DNA from: Portunus trituberculatus
Taxonomy: Eukaryota > Arthropoda > Malacostraca > Decapoda > Portunidae
NCBI RefSeq assembly: GCF_017591435.1
Contig: NW_025541372.1
Coordinates: forward strand, 277,936 to 341,935
Length of the DNA: 64,000 nt
Direction: 5' to 3'
The notes under the pieces: model-generated
What the model was told of the DNA's origin: nothing
Seen by the model: only the letters and a program-made list of their open reading frames with translations
Database searches by the model: none
Program-made: the position numbers and the translations under genes
Part shown: piece after piece, positions 10,128 through 24,189 of the stretch
Layout: every line of letters starts with the position of its first letter
Position numbering within the stretch: the stretch's first letter is position 1

Positions 10128-10905
10128 TGTGTGTGTGTGTATTTACCTAGTTGAGTGGGGCTCATAGTGTCCTGTCTCCATATCTCCATTTATCTAGTTT
10201 TTCTTCAAAGTTATGCTGTAACAATTTCATAATATAATGCATTCCACTTTTCCACCGTTCTATGTGGAAAACTATATTTTCCAATATCCATCACACACTG
10301 CCTCATCCTGATCTTCTTTTCATGTCCTCTTGTCCTTCCATCTTCTTCCGTCAACAGCATCAGGTCTTCCTTGTTTATCTTTTCAATATCATTTACTATC
10401 TTATACATTGTTATTAGGTCCCTGCATTCTCTTTTATCTTGTAAGGTTGGCAGTCCCATTTCCTTCAGTCGTCCTTCATATGTGAGGTCCTTTAATTCCA
10501 GCACCATCTTTGTAGCAATCTTCTGTATCCTTTCCAATTTTCTTATATCCTTTTCAGAGCTCGGAGACCATACCATTGCTGCATATTCCAGCCTTGGGTG
10601 TATCATGCTTGTGATGATTTTTATCATCATATCTTTATCCATGTAATGAAATGCCACTCTTATATTAGTCAGCATCTTATATGATAGTCCAAATATCTTG
10701 CTTATGTGTTTATCAGGGGTCAGATTTTCTTGTATGATCACTCCAAGATCTTTTTCCTCATAGTCTTCATTATTTGTTCCTCTCCCATCAAATAGTTCCA
10801 TACTGGTCTTCTCTTACTCTTTCATAGTTCCATTATGTGGCATTTCTTGGCATTATACTCCAATTTCCACTTCCTGCTCCACTCATAGATCTTGTTTAAG
10901 TGTGT
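10128..10905 (-). mobile_element. LINE 3' half, second family member
   Basis: The minus strand encodes a LINE RT C-terminal region: KDLGVIIQEN, MDKDMMIKIITSMIHPRLEY, RKLERIQKIATKMVLE, ITMYKIVNDIEK and KYSFPHRTVEKWNAL. It ends with a TAG-GTAAATAC(AC)n 3' terminus like the element at 8611. The frame is open from 10801 to 10211. It breaks upstream near 10810, where the thumb start (WSRKWKLEYN) is still readable. The sequence is clearly diverged from the 8611 and 6190 copies, so this is a separate subfamily. Confidence 0.85.
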
Positions 10906-10907
10906 GT

Positions 10908-10908
10908 A

Positions 10909-10941
<33 letters not shown>

Positions 10942-13137
10942 TACGGTTTATTAATTTGGCAGTGCCACAAAAAGTTTACACTGAAAATGTACAGGGGGGG
11001 GGGACATTAAAACAATGAAATCCTTATCCTAACTATAAATCTAACTTAACCAAGAATTAACTTATTGATTTAATTGTTTGATTTATTTATGGCTCGCACC
11101 ATAATGGGCACCGCGCTAAGGTGTTACCGGTCAGTGCGCGATGCTCTTAAGGGCGCCACGCGATTCTGGTGTCGGGTGGTGCGGGCAGGGAGAGGCACGT
11201 CTGGGGGTAGCAGGTGGTGGAGACGTGGATGATGCAGCAGCCCTTCCCTAAATTTTTCCAAGGCTTCCTGGTGTCTTGTGGCCAGCCTCGGCAGACTCAG
11301 GCAGGCCCAAAGATGACCCTGCACGCCCTCTTCTGAACCCTCTCAGCTGTTGCCGTTGTGTGAGGTTCAGGGAGGAGGACCACGCTGGGGAGGTGTACAT
11401 GAGCTTAGGGAGAATAAAGGTGAGGTACACTCCCCTCAGTTCATCTGCCGGTGCACCCAGTGACCTGAGTCGGCGCAGCATATAGATCTTGTATGAGGCT
11501 GACTTGATGATGGTGGAAACATGCTCCTTCCATGATAATTGATCATCCACCAAGACACCTAGAAGCTTGGTGCTGCGGACCACCTGGAGGGAGTGAGGGC
11601 CCACAGATAGCTGGGGAGGGGGGGCTGCTGCTGTGGAGGTACAAATGTGCATCACCACGGTTTTGGTGTGGTTGATGGTCATTTTGTTGTCCTCCGTCCA
11701 CGTCTGTAGTTGGTTAAGAGTGGACTGAAGTGCTGAGAAGTCTGGGTTGGTGTTGTTGACGGGTAAGCCCACGGTGCAGTCATCCACATACTTCCAGCGG
11801 TGGGGGGTGTGGACGAGAGCATCGTTGATAAGGATGAGGAAGCACAGAGGACCCATCTTGGTCCCCTGAGGGACCCCACATGTGAGCTGTTGGAAAGAGG
11901 AGACAGAGCCCTGATAACGAACGGCCTGACGCCTTCCCGTGAGGAAGTCTGCCAGCCACGCTATCAGGTAGGGAGAGAGACCCAGAGTGATGGCTTTCTT
12001 TATCACAACAGTGTGATCAACAAGATCAAAGGCCTTTCTGAAGTCCACAAAAGCAATAGCTAGAGAAGTGTTGCGTTTGTCCAGGTGGCTGTGGACGAAT
12101 TCCAGGAAGCTGACAAGGTAGTGAGATGTGGAGGTGGATTTAATATTACCAAATTGTTGTGTGTCAAGAGAGTTACAAATTTTGTTATAGGCCCAGTCGA
12201 ACACAAAATCTTCACAGATAAGGCTGGGTATAGGGGTGATGGCGACTGGTCTTAGATCATTCAGTGACTGTGGATTGGAAGTTTTGGGGAGGGGGGTGAC
12301 GTAAGATGTCTTCCACTCATCGGGGCAGGAATGTTGAGAAAGGGAGGCGTTGATGATAGAGCGAAGGGTGTGGCAAGTTGTGGGGCAAATTCTCTGTAAA
12401 TTTTGATGGGAAGTCAGTGGGAGTGGTGGATCTGTTTAGTTTAAATTTAAGAAGCTTCCTGTAAACATCAACCTCCTGGACAGGGGGTGGAGGGGAGGAG
12501 GCAGGGAGGTAGGCTGGGAGAGTAGTAGAGTGAAGGGGAGGGAGTGTCTGACAGATCGCAGCGAAGTGACCGTTAATCTCTTCGGCCGCGTTGTCAGGTG
12601 AAAGGTGTGAAATACAGGGAAGAGAAGAGGCTTGTTTTGTAAACCACACAAAGACTTAATCTTGTCGTACCACTGTCTGTTGTCAGCAAGCTTGAGATGG
12701 TGAATTTTGTCTGGGTAGTAGCTTGCCTTGGCTGTTTTGATCTCCCTGATAACTCTGTTCCTTAATCTCCTGTACTGGTCAGGGCTAGAGTGGAAAGCCC
12801 TGTCACGCTGATGAAGGAGTCGTTTGATGCAGGGCGTCATCCAAGGGGCATCAGATGGGTCCACTGTGATGTTCTTGGCGGTGAAGTGGTGATGGAAGGC
12901 TTCCGTTGTGGTAGTGAAGTAGTTCCGCCATTTTGTGTGAACGTCTTCCTCATCCAGTACCTCGGTCCACGGGTGATGTGTCAGCCACTGCCCAAATTCC
13001 CTCATGGCGGAGTCAGGCATGGGCCTGTAGGATCTGGTGACAGTTGACCTGGGAACCGAGGTGGTGGGGGTGGGTGTCCACAGGATGGAGAGGTGGGTGC
13101 TGCGTCCCATGGGGGGGAGTGGCTTGGGAGGCGAGTA

Positions 13138-13138
<1 letters not shown>
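10908..13138 (-). mobile_element. LINE of a different clade, linker-RT-3'UTR with (TTA)n tail
   Basis: Read on the minus strand. 13110-12436 encodes the EN-RT linker (YFTTTTEAFHHHF, DPSDAPWMTPCIKRLLHQRD, RLRNRVIREIKTAKASYY). After a frame break, 12204-11248 encodes RT with DFRKAFDLVDH, TCGVPQGTKMGPLCFLILIN, the catalytic WKYVDDCT box and KLLGVLVDDQLSWKEH. The C-terminus is frame-shifted near 11270. A roughly 300-bp 3' UTR ends ...AATTAATAAACCGTATA followed by (TTA)n at 10945-10908. The same 3' end recurs at 26898 and 41213. The 5' end (EN domain) is missing at the (GT)n junction at 13140. Confidence 0.86.

Positions 13139-13140
<2 letters not shown>

Positions 13141-13178
<38 letters not shown>
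13141..13178. repeat. (GT)n microsatellite
   Basis: Pure GT run at the left edge of block B, matching the one at 659-732. Confidence 0.96.
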
Positions 13179-13179
<1 letters not shown>

Positions 13180-13198
13180 CTTGTTGTTTGTGTTGCAG

Positions 13199-13251
13199 CT
13201 TGTGAAGAATACTGTTTATCCATTGGAAGATAAGCTCGAGCTGTTCTGAGG
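13199..13251 (+). other. Possible exon 1 of unidentified host gene, copy B
   Basis: Same 53-nt segment as 757-809 with acceptor GTTGCAG and donor GTTAGT. AAG is changed to AAT. It carries the same in-frame stop before the donor. Confidence 0.3.
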
Positions 13252-13297
13252 GTTAGTGACGGCACCAACACCTCTTCCCGATTTGAAGAGGTCAGTC

Positions 13298-13358
<61 letters not shown>

Positions 13359-13388
13359 AAGATAGCAGAAAGAAAGAAAGAAAACTAA

Positions 13389-13419
<31 letters not shown>

Positions 13420-13468
13420 AATATAAAGAAGAAAATAAAGAAAACTAAGAGAGAGAGAGAGAGAGAGA
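13298..13468. repeat. (GA)n microsatellite block
   Basis: GA runs split by AAGATAGCAGAAAGAAAG and AATATAAAG, corresponding to 857-1057 but with different run lengths. Confidence 0.95.
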
Positions 13469-13549
13469 AACAGGTAGACAAACACACCTGAGTGACTATT
13501 ATGATTAGCTTGTTACCTCCACCTTACCTGTCTCTCTTCCCTTGAGCAG

Positions 13550-13678
13550 TTTGTGAGTGACCCAAGAGAGGTGGAGGAGGAGGAGCATCAGAGGCTGTTT
13601 GGTGCCATTGGAAGCTCAGAGGTGGACATCCTGGTGCTGGTGGACGGACAGCTTTCTCTGGTGGTGCTTGAGCTAAAG
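13550..13678 (+). CDS. Exon 2 of unidentified host gene, copy B (partial CDS)
   Basis: A 129-nt exon with acceptor CTTGAGCAG and donor AAG|GTGTGT. The translation is identical to copy A. The only difference noticed is CCG to CCA, a synonymous proline codon. Confidence 0.6.
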
Positions 13679-13744
13679 GTGTGTTGATTGGTGCCTTCAC
13701 TGGTGACTTTAATGGTGATGTACTGCTCTCTCACTCTACAGGTT

Positions 13745-14486
13745 TGAAGTGTTAGCCCTTCAGTAATGGGACACATTTTTACCTTGAGATTTGTGTGCCA
13801 TTAGACCATTTTATTGACATTAGCAAGGGTTACAAAGTTAATGGCCAGTCTTCACTATTTTAATCCCTTTAGTATTGGGACACATTTTTACCTTGAGATT
13901 TGTGTGCCATTAGACCATTTTATTGACATTAGGAAGGGTGTATAGAGGGCACAAGATTAATGGTCAGTCTTCACTATTTTAATCCCTTCAGTACTGGGAC
14001 ACATTTTTACCTTGAGATTTGTGTGCCATTAGACCATTTTATTGACATTAGCAAGGGTCACAAAGTTAATGGCCAGTCTTCACTATTTTAATCCCTTTAG
14101 TATTGGGACACATTTTTACCTTGAGATTTGTGTACCATTAGACCATTTTATTGACATTGGGAAGGGTCTATGGAGGGCACAAGATTAATGGCCACAGTCT
14201 TCACTATTTTAATCCCTTCAGTACTGGGACACATTTTTACCATGAGATTTGTGTACCATTGGACCATTTTATTGACATTAGCAAGGGTCACAAGGTTAAT
14301 GGCCTCAGTCTTCACTATTTTAACCCCTTCAGTACTGGGACACATTTTTACCTTGAGATTTGTGTACCATTAGACCATTTTATTGACATTAGTAAGGGTC
14401 TGTGGAGGGCAAAAAATTAATTATTTTAATCGACCACATGAGTTTCTTAAGCTGTAGAAAATCACCAAATTGTCACCAGAATGAAC
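13745..14486 (+). repeat. MITE with internal tandem expansion, copy B
   Basis: The same six-unit expansion as at 1340-2088, ending in the same 3' half-element (CACATGAGTTTCTTAAGC ... ACCAGAATGAAC). Confidence 0.75.
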
Positions 14487-14489
14487 TAG

Positions 14490-14925
14490 ATCATGTTTAT
14501 TTTAGGGCATTTTAAGACAGTTTGGCATGTTTTAGGGCATTTTAAGAGTTAGGGATTTTTTTAGGGCATTTTAAGACAGTTTTGGCATGTTTATAGGGCA
14601 TTTTAAGATGGCATGTTTTTAGGGCATTTTAAGACCATTTGGCATGTTTATAGGGCATTTTTAAGATAGTTTGGCATGCTTTCAGATCATTTTAAGATAG
14701 CTTGCCATGGTTTTTGGGCATTTTAAGACAGTTTTGCTTGTTTTTTAGGGTATTTGACAGTTTGGCATGTTCTTTTTAGGACATTTCAAGAGTTTGCCAT
14801 GGTTTTTGGGCATTTTAAGACATTTTGGCATGTTTTTATGGCATTTTAAGACAGCTTGGCATGTTTTTTAGGGTATTTGAAGACAGTTTGGCATAGTTTT
14901 TGGGCATTTGAATACAGTTTGGCAG
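14490..14925 (+). repeat. About 30-bp minisatellite, copy B
   Basis: Counterpart of 2089-2515. Many units differ from copy A only in T-run length. Confidence 0.9.
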
Positions 14926-15013
14926 TGAATGAATGAGTAGGGCAGTGGGTGATGGCAGTGAAGGGGTTAGCACAGTGCAGGAACAGACAGTGAAATAATG
15001 GTGTGTTTCCCAG

Positions 15014-15123
15014 GACGGCAAGTTGATGCGTCTCACAGGGCTGGAGTGTGAGAAGGTCAGCTCTTGTCAGCGCAGACTGCTCTTCAGGATGGCTAGTGAC
15101 CCCAAACCAGACCAGGCACAGAT
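15014..15123 (+). CDS. Exon 3 of unidentified host gene, copy B (partial CDS)
   Basis: A 110-nt exon with acceptor TTTCCCAG and donor GAT|GTAAGT. The sequence is identical to copy A, and the phase links to exons 2 and 4 of this block. Confidence 0.6.
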
Positions 15124-15235
15124 GTAAGTCCCACCATCACCATAATTATCATCATCATTGCTTCTGCCGCTGCTGCCACCACCACCACCACCATCAAACT
15201 GTTGCATCTTTTGACACTAAAGGCATTTCTGTAGT

Positions 15236-15282
15236 GTGTCCGTCCGTCCGTCCTGTCAGTGATACCGGGTCTTGTCTGTCTG

Positions 15283-15317
<35 letters not shown>

Positions 15318-15370
15318 GTCTCTCTGTCAGTTTGTCTGTCTCTATCTATCTGTCTGTCTATCTAGCTGTC

Positions 15371-15401
<31 letters not shown>

Positions 15402-15402
15402 T
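15236..15402. repeat. (GTCC)n, (TCTA)n, (GTCT)n and poly-T cluster
   Basis: As at 2820-2980, with a longer poly-T run (about 28 T) and without the following (TA)n and AAGGGAAGAG segment. Confidence 0.93.
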
Positions 15403-15403
15403 G

Positions 15404-16275
15404 AAGGCCCACTTGAGAGGTGGGTCTCTACAAAGGGAAAAGTGTCAGCCAAAATTCTGGAGCAAATGCCTCGATACCTCCCTCTTAAAAGAAACAAGTC
15501 AGGAATTTTCAAATACAGATGCAGGGAGGGAGTTCAGAGTTTACCAGTGAAAGTTGTGAATGATTGAGAGTACTGGTAAACTCTTGCATTAGAGAGTTGG
15601 ACAGAATAGGGATGAGAGGAAGAAGAAAGCCTTGTGCAGCGAGGCAGCAAGAGGAGGGGAGGTATGCAGTTAGCAAGATCAGTAGAGCAGTTAGCATGAA
15701 AATAGCGATAAAAGATAAAAAGAGATGCAACATTCCGGCGCTGAGAAAGAGGCTGAAGACAGTCAGTCAGAGGAGGGGAGTTGATGAGATGAAAAGCTCT
15801 TGATTCCACCCTATCTAGTAAAACTGTGTGACTGGAACCCCCCAAACATGCAAAGAGTACTCCATACAGGGGCGGATAAGGCCCTTGTACAGAGTTAGCA
15901 GTTGGAGGGGCGAGAAAAACTGGTGGAGACGCCTCAGAACGCCCAACTTCATAGAAGCTATTTTAGCAAGAGATGAGATGTGAAGTTTCCAGTTAAGATT
16001 ACGAATAAAGGACAGACTGAGGCTATTCAGTGTAGAAGAGGGAGACAGTTGAGTGTCATTGAAGAAGTGGGGATAGTTGTCTGGAAGGTTGTGTTGAGTT
16101 GATAGATGGAGGAATTGAGTTTTTGAGGCATTTAAAAACTATTAGATTTTTTCTGCCCCAATCGGAAATCTTAGAAAGATCGGAAATCAGGCGTTCTGTG
16201 GCGTCCCTGTGTGGTCTGTTGACATCCTGGAGGGTTGGTCGTCTCTGAAAAGACGTGGAAAGATGTAGGGTGGTC
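15404..16275 (-). mobile_element. LINE RT C-terminal fragment in intron, copy B
   Basis: Same insertion as 2985-3895 (LIRPCMEYSLHVWGG, LDRVESRAFHLINSPPL). This copy keeps a short stretch (STDLAN region near 15676-15692) that copy A lacks. Its frame is broken by an A-run difference near 16130. Confidence 0.8.
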
Positions 16276-16296
16276 ATCAGCGTAGGAATGGAATGT

Positions 16297-16298
16297 CA

Positions 16299-16361
<63 letters not shown>

Positions 16362-16362
16362 A
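16297..16362. repeat. (GTCT)n microsatellite
   Basis: About 16 units, longer than in copy A and without its TTTA interruption. Confidence 0.96.
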
Positions 16363-16394
16363 AACTCCTTCACTCCACTTTGCACACTCCACAG

Positions 16395-16532
16395 GTTGGT
16401 GGAGGACACACCAGCCTCAGTCACTGCTGCTGCTGCCACCACAGCCACTCCACCTGCTCCACCTGCCACTCCACTAGCACTGAATGTGGATTCTGATGTG
16501 TTGGAGTTCACGAGGGAAATGGTGGAGCAAAG
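16395..16532 (+). CDS. Exon 4 of unidentified host gene, copy B (partial CDS)
   Basis: A 138-nt exon with acceptor CCACAG and donor AAAG|GTCAGT. It encodes the same Ala/Thr/Pro-rich linker and SDVLEFTREMVEQ. One synonymous GAC to GAT change separates it from copy A; block C shares the GAT state. Confidence 0.6.
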
Positions 16533-16699
16533 GTCAGTAATGTTTGTAGGTGGAGAAGTGGAGGTGGAGGTGGAGAAATGGAGAAGTGGAAGTGGAGAGG
16601 TAGATAAGTAGAAGTGGAGATGGAGAAGGTGGATATGTGGAGAAGTGGATGTAGAGGTGGATAAGTGGAGGTGGAGGTGGATGAATGAAGGAGGAGGTG

Positions 16700-17320
16700 G
16701 AGGTGGCATGTTTTGAGGGCATTTTAAGATAGAGGCATGTTTTGAGGGCATTTTAAGACAGAGGCATGTTTTGAGGGCATTTTAAGAGTTGTGTTTTTTA
16801 GGGTATTTTTAGACTGGCATGTATTTAGGGTATTTTAAGACAGTTGGGCATGTTTTGAGGGCATTTTAAGACAGTTTTGTTTTGTATGTTTTTAGGGTAT
16901 TTTTAGACTGGCATGATTTAGGGTATTTTAAGACAGTGGTATAATGTGTGAGCATTTTAAGACAGTTTGGCATATTTTTATGTTATTTAAGACAGTTTGG
17001 GATGTTTTGCATTTTAAGACCGTTTGGCATGTGTTTAGGGTGTGTTTAGACAGTGGCATGTTTTTGAGATATTTTAAAAATGCCCTCAAAACATGCCAAA
17101 CTGTCTTAAAATGTCCAAAAAACATGCCATTGTCTTAAAAAGCCCTCAAAACATGGCAAACTCTTAAAATGTCTTTAAAACATGCTAAACTGTCTTAAAA
17201 TGCCCTTAAAACATGCCAAATTGTGTTAAAATACCTTCAAAACATACCAAACTATCTTAAAATGTCTTCTAAACATGCCAAACTGTCTTATAAATGCCCT
17301 TAAAACATGCCAATGGTGAG
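16700..17320. repeat. Inverted minisatellite array, copy B
   Basis: Forward units to about 17080, reverse-complement units from about 17082 to 17320, as in copy A. Confidence 0.9.
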
Positions 17321-17334
17321 GTTTCCATTGACAG

Positions 17335-17562
17335 AAGCACTGCCAGACCAGGGTGCCACCCTCCTCTCGAACACATATGCAAACCATCCTTGTTGAGAAC
17401 ACTGCACCCTCAACACACCCCATGAAGTCAACACCCTGCACCAACACACCACGTTCCACCGTCGGGCCAATCACGTCCATCATTATGAAACACTTTGACA
17501 AGGATATGGTTCTGTTTTTGGCCTCGCTTGGCAATGGAACCATCGGAAACCTTCAAAATGTC
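17335..17562 (+). CDS. Exon 5 of unidentified host gene, copy B (tentative partial CDS)
   Basis: A 228-nt open segment with acceptor TTGACAG and donor GTC|GTAAGT. It differs from copy A by GTG to ATG near its end (DKDVV to DKDMV), a change also present in block C. The phase conflict with exon 4 is the same as in copy A. Confidence 0.45.
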
Positions 17563-17848
17563 GTAAGTTCTGTTATTTTTTGCTACTCCACCAAACTTCA
17601 TCACCTCCACAACCACTCCTGCAGTGGATGTTTTGAAATGGGGCACCACAGCAGACAGTGGCTCCAGTGCATATCTGTTCCACGCCCTGCTCCTCCTCAT
17701 GGTGATGCTGGCACAGAGATACATCAGCACACCACACACACATTTATACCACCACCACCGCCATCGCCATCGCCACACTCCCTGGACGCTGGTGTTGTAA
17801 GATGTGGCCTGAAATACAAACAGCAGTGTCACTCGCCACCTTACAACT

Positions 17849-18246
<398 letters not shown>

Positions 18247-18489
18247 GCCCGGTAGCTCAGTAGTTAGAGCGCTGGCTTCACAAGCTAGAGGACCGGGGTT
18301 CGATTCCCCAGCCGGGTGGAGATATTTGGGTGAGTCTCCTTTCACGTGTAGCCCCTGTTCACCTAGCAGTGAGTAGGTACGGGATGTAAATTTAGGAGTA
18401 GTGACCTTGTTGTCCCGGTGTGTGGTGTGTGCCTGGTCTCAGGCCTATCCGAAGATCAGAAATAATGAGCTCTGAGCTTGTTCCGTAGG

Positions 18490-18550
<61 letters not shown>
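18247..18550 (+). mobile_element. tRNA-Val(CAC)-derived SINE, copy B
   Basis: The tRNA-like head at 18247-18320 has A and B boxes and a TTCACAA anticodon loop. The body ends at ...CCGTAGGGTAAC followed directly by (CA)n. It therefore lacks the last roughly 45 bp (GTCTGGCTG...GATCAAAC) that the block A copy keeps. Confidence 0.9.
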
Positions 18551-18554
<4 letters not shown>

Positions 18555-18772
18555 TAGTTTACTTAATCAGAATACTCCCCACCTAATCGATTTTCTAAGT
18601 TTGATGTATAAATTTTCCTTATTTCCCATGACTACTAAACCCAATAGAGTTACTGGTAACACTGCTACCCTTATAGATCACATCTGGTCCAAACAAGTGG
18701 ATAAGAACATTAGAAGTTATATTTTATATTTTGATATATATGATCATTTTCCATTTGTGTCATGTTTTCGTG
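18551..18772 (+). mobile_element. LINE endonuclease C-terminal fragment, copy B
   Basis: The reading frame contains NRVTGNTATLIDHIWSKQVD and DIYDHFPFV. This matches the end of the apurinic-type endonuclease domain of non-LTR retrotransposons, whose final motif is S/Y-D-H-x-P. No RT follows. The Tigger element begins immediately after it. Confidence 0.7.
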
Positions 18773-18774
18773 TA

Positions 18775-21596
<2,822 letters not shown>

Positions 21597-21677
<81 letters not shown>

Positions 21678-21710
21678 GATATATATACATATGATATATA
21701 TGTAAATATT
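21597..21710. repeat. (TA)n with CATATGA interruptions
   Basis: About 75 bp of TA followed by two TACATATGATATA words. Confidence 0.95.
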
Positions 21711-22209
21711 GCATATTTCAATTACTTAAACAAATGGTGAGTAAACATGCGTTTTGCCTGTATTTCTGTGGTTTGGTGCACAAAAAGCTAAAAATTACTA
21801 AAATAACACGTTTTTGTTACTTTTATTTTGTTTCTTTATATTGGTTTATTTTCAGCAATTTTATCGGCTTGAAGCATAACAACGTAAATTGACTTGAACA
21901 TTCAATTTTTTTTTTTTTTTTCAGAAAACAACTTCAAAACACACAAATAAGAATTTTTAACAAGTATAGTGTATATATTTGTTTTGACTGCTTTTCTGAG
22001 TTTTGGTGCATAATTTGCTAGAAAACACCATAATAACCCATTTTTTTTAACATATTTCAGTTCCTTAAATAAACGGTGTGTAATCATGCGTTTTGTCTGC
22101 TTTTCAGTTTTTCGATGCAACAAAAAAGTTGAGAACTACTAAAATAACACGTTTTTTGTTACTTTTATTTCGTTCTCTATATTGGCTTGTTTTCATCAAC
22201 TTTATCATT
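21711..22209. repeat. A/T-rich tandemly related segment, copy B
   Basis: 21735-21870 and 22070-22205 are diverged copies of one another (shared CATGCGTTTTG, ACTAAAATAACACG and TTACTTTTATTT). A third partial copy lies at about 21960-22050. No coding potential is visible. Confidence 0.65.
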
Positions 22210-22903
22210 TTGTGTGTGTCCCGCTAAATTAAGACCGCCTTGCTCAATGTGCCCTTCAAGACGACATAGTGAACCCTGGCACTGAGTACACTCTGGGCTA
22301 TGTTAAGAGTAGCATTAAGGACTTTGTACATCGTAACATTAGTGATTAGTTGAGCTTTTTTGCCATAGAGGCAGCGGGAGTAGTCTTCACTATGCACGTG
22401 TCTTCCACAGCTGTGCTTACCCTATGGGAGACACACTGCATCATCCGACAGGTTGGCAATGAGGCTCAGATTAGGCTATAAATACTTTTGGGAAGTCAGT
22501 GCTTCTCCTGGTGTGTGCTGTGTGCTGTGTGCTGCAACAAATGGACACACACTGCGTCACTATATCATGGAATGTCCTCTCATTGCTAAATTTTAAGCCA
22601 CAAGGTCATCATGATTTGTATAGCCTCATTGACCATCTCCTACACCCAGCCACTCTTAGGGATACACTCAAGGAGTATCCTCAGTTTGCTCTAAGACTGT
22701 AGGATGTTTATGCAATAAGGTGTGCAATATCAGTATTTATCTATTTAAGTACTTGTATTTTAGTTATGTATACTGTCTATTTATATATTTTTGATACTTT
22801 AACCTTAAATCTTTGCCCAGGGGGTGGGTGGCAAGGTCCATTCTCCTCCTTTGTTGTATTTCATTATTAATGAAACAATAAATGTATCAATCAATCAATC
22901 TCC
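22210..22903 (+). mobile_element. LINE RT C-terminus with (AATC)n tail, copy B
   Basis: The plus strand reads a cysteine-rich C-terminal motif (VCCVLCAATNGHTLRHYIMEC) of the kind that ends many non-LTR reverse transcriptases. After a T-run frame break come LYSLIDHLLHPATL and a stop at about 22700. A 3' UTR of about 200 bp contains AATAAA and ends in GTATCAATCAATCAATC. Upstream catalytic domains are absent. Confidence 0.65.
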
Positions 22904-24185
22904 TTCACATCCTCAATCATCCTTGCACTCGTTCCTTTACAGTTTACACAGTCCCAGCAGCAGCACCATCCATTCCCTTACTGTCTTCTCCACTCTTTCA
23001 TCCTATTATGCCCTAATTCAGTCAAAATCACTTGCATCATCTCATGCCTGTCTCTCCCATACTTCTCACACTCCAGCATAACATGCTCCACCGTCTCGTC
23101 CTGCCCTGTGTCACACATCTGGCACACTTTGCTGCGGGACTCAGACCACCTGTAGTTTCTTTTACTCACATACATACACTGTGCCCTACCTTGGAAGAGA
23201 TGATCACCACCCAGGCTGCCATCATGCCACTTTTCATACATCGAGGCTTCCTTTTCCTTGTACCATTCCAGAGTACTCTTTAATTCCATCTCATTCTTCC
23301 ATATATTCAGTCCCACCCACTTCACCTCTCTGTCTATCTCACTCTTCCATTTCCTCGCATCCCATTCAGTTCCTACTCTGTCTCCTTTTGTCACGATCAA
23401 TTCACGCTCATTCTGATTCCTCCCAGCCATTCTCATCTCCCATACAACTTGTAATCCACTCTCTCTGTCATTCTCATGCACCTCTTCCTCCACTGGCTCC
23501 CACTTTCATTCCATAGGTACACCTTTCTCACTATTCTTTCATCGTCCATTCTTTCCAATCTTCCCTTGTACCTAAGAGTAGCTTTTACTAGTCTTTCCCT
23601 AAAAGTGCTCCATCCCATTTCACTTCTCAGAGCTTCTACTGCTGTGTACCTCAGTGCGTTCAGTGCCACTCTACCTATTCTATTCTATTCTGTCCTACTT
23701 CTAGCTTGTCAATTTCACTTTTATTCCATGGCATCACATCTATACCATACATTATACTGGGCATAGCCACACTCTTCCACATTTGTCTCAGCACATCATA
23801 TTTACTTGTTCATGTTCTGTCTGCACTCCCCAATCGTTATACCCACTGATTCACTAAAACTGTCTTCTCATTCTTTGTCTTTTCACACCCACTTGGACTC
23901 ACCCACACCCCCCAAGTACTTATATTCTCGTGCCTGATTCAACTCATTCTCTCCAATTCTCCATACTCCATTTTTTCATCCTCACACCTATTCACTATCA
24001 TCACCTTACTTTTTTTCACTACTAACCCTAACTCCAAAGTCTCTCCTATATCCATCCACAACATCCAACATACTTTGCAACTCAAGTGCTGACTCACTCA
24101 TGACCACTACGTCATCTGCATAAAGGAGCTCCCCTATCTTATAATTCCCCACTCTTACTCCTGCATTCTTTATCTTGATCTTGAT
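22904..24185 (-). mobile_element. LINE 3' half (RT palm to C-terminus), copy B
   Basis: Read on the minus strand from 24185. LLYADDVVVM is the RT catalytic box (about 24105-24133), followed by LQSMLDVVDGYRRDFG and KVMIVNR. 23669-23433 and 23493-22978 continue through RSEMGWSTFRERLVKATLRY, and the C-terminal zinc-like region CQMCDTGQDETVEHVMLEC. Several frame breaks separate the pieces. The EN domain of what is probably the same element lies head-to-head at 24286 on the plus strand. Confidence 0.75.
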
Positions 24186-24189
24186 CTTG

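Noticed and set aside
21902..22123. 73-codon minus-strand ORF in the A/T-rich segment
   Set aside because: Lies across tandemly related A/T-rich repeats and contains lysine runs from poly-T. No recognisable protein.
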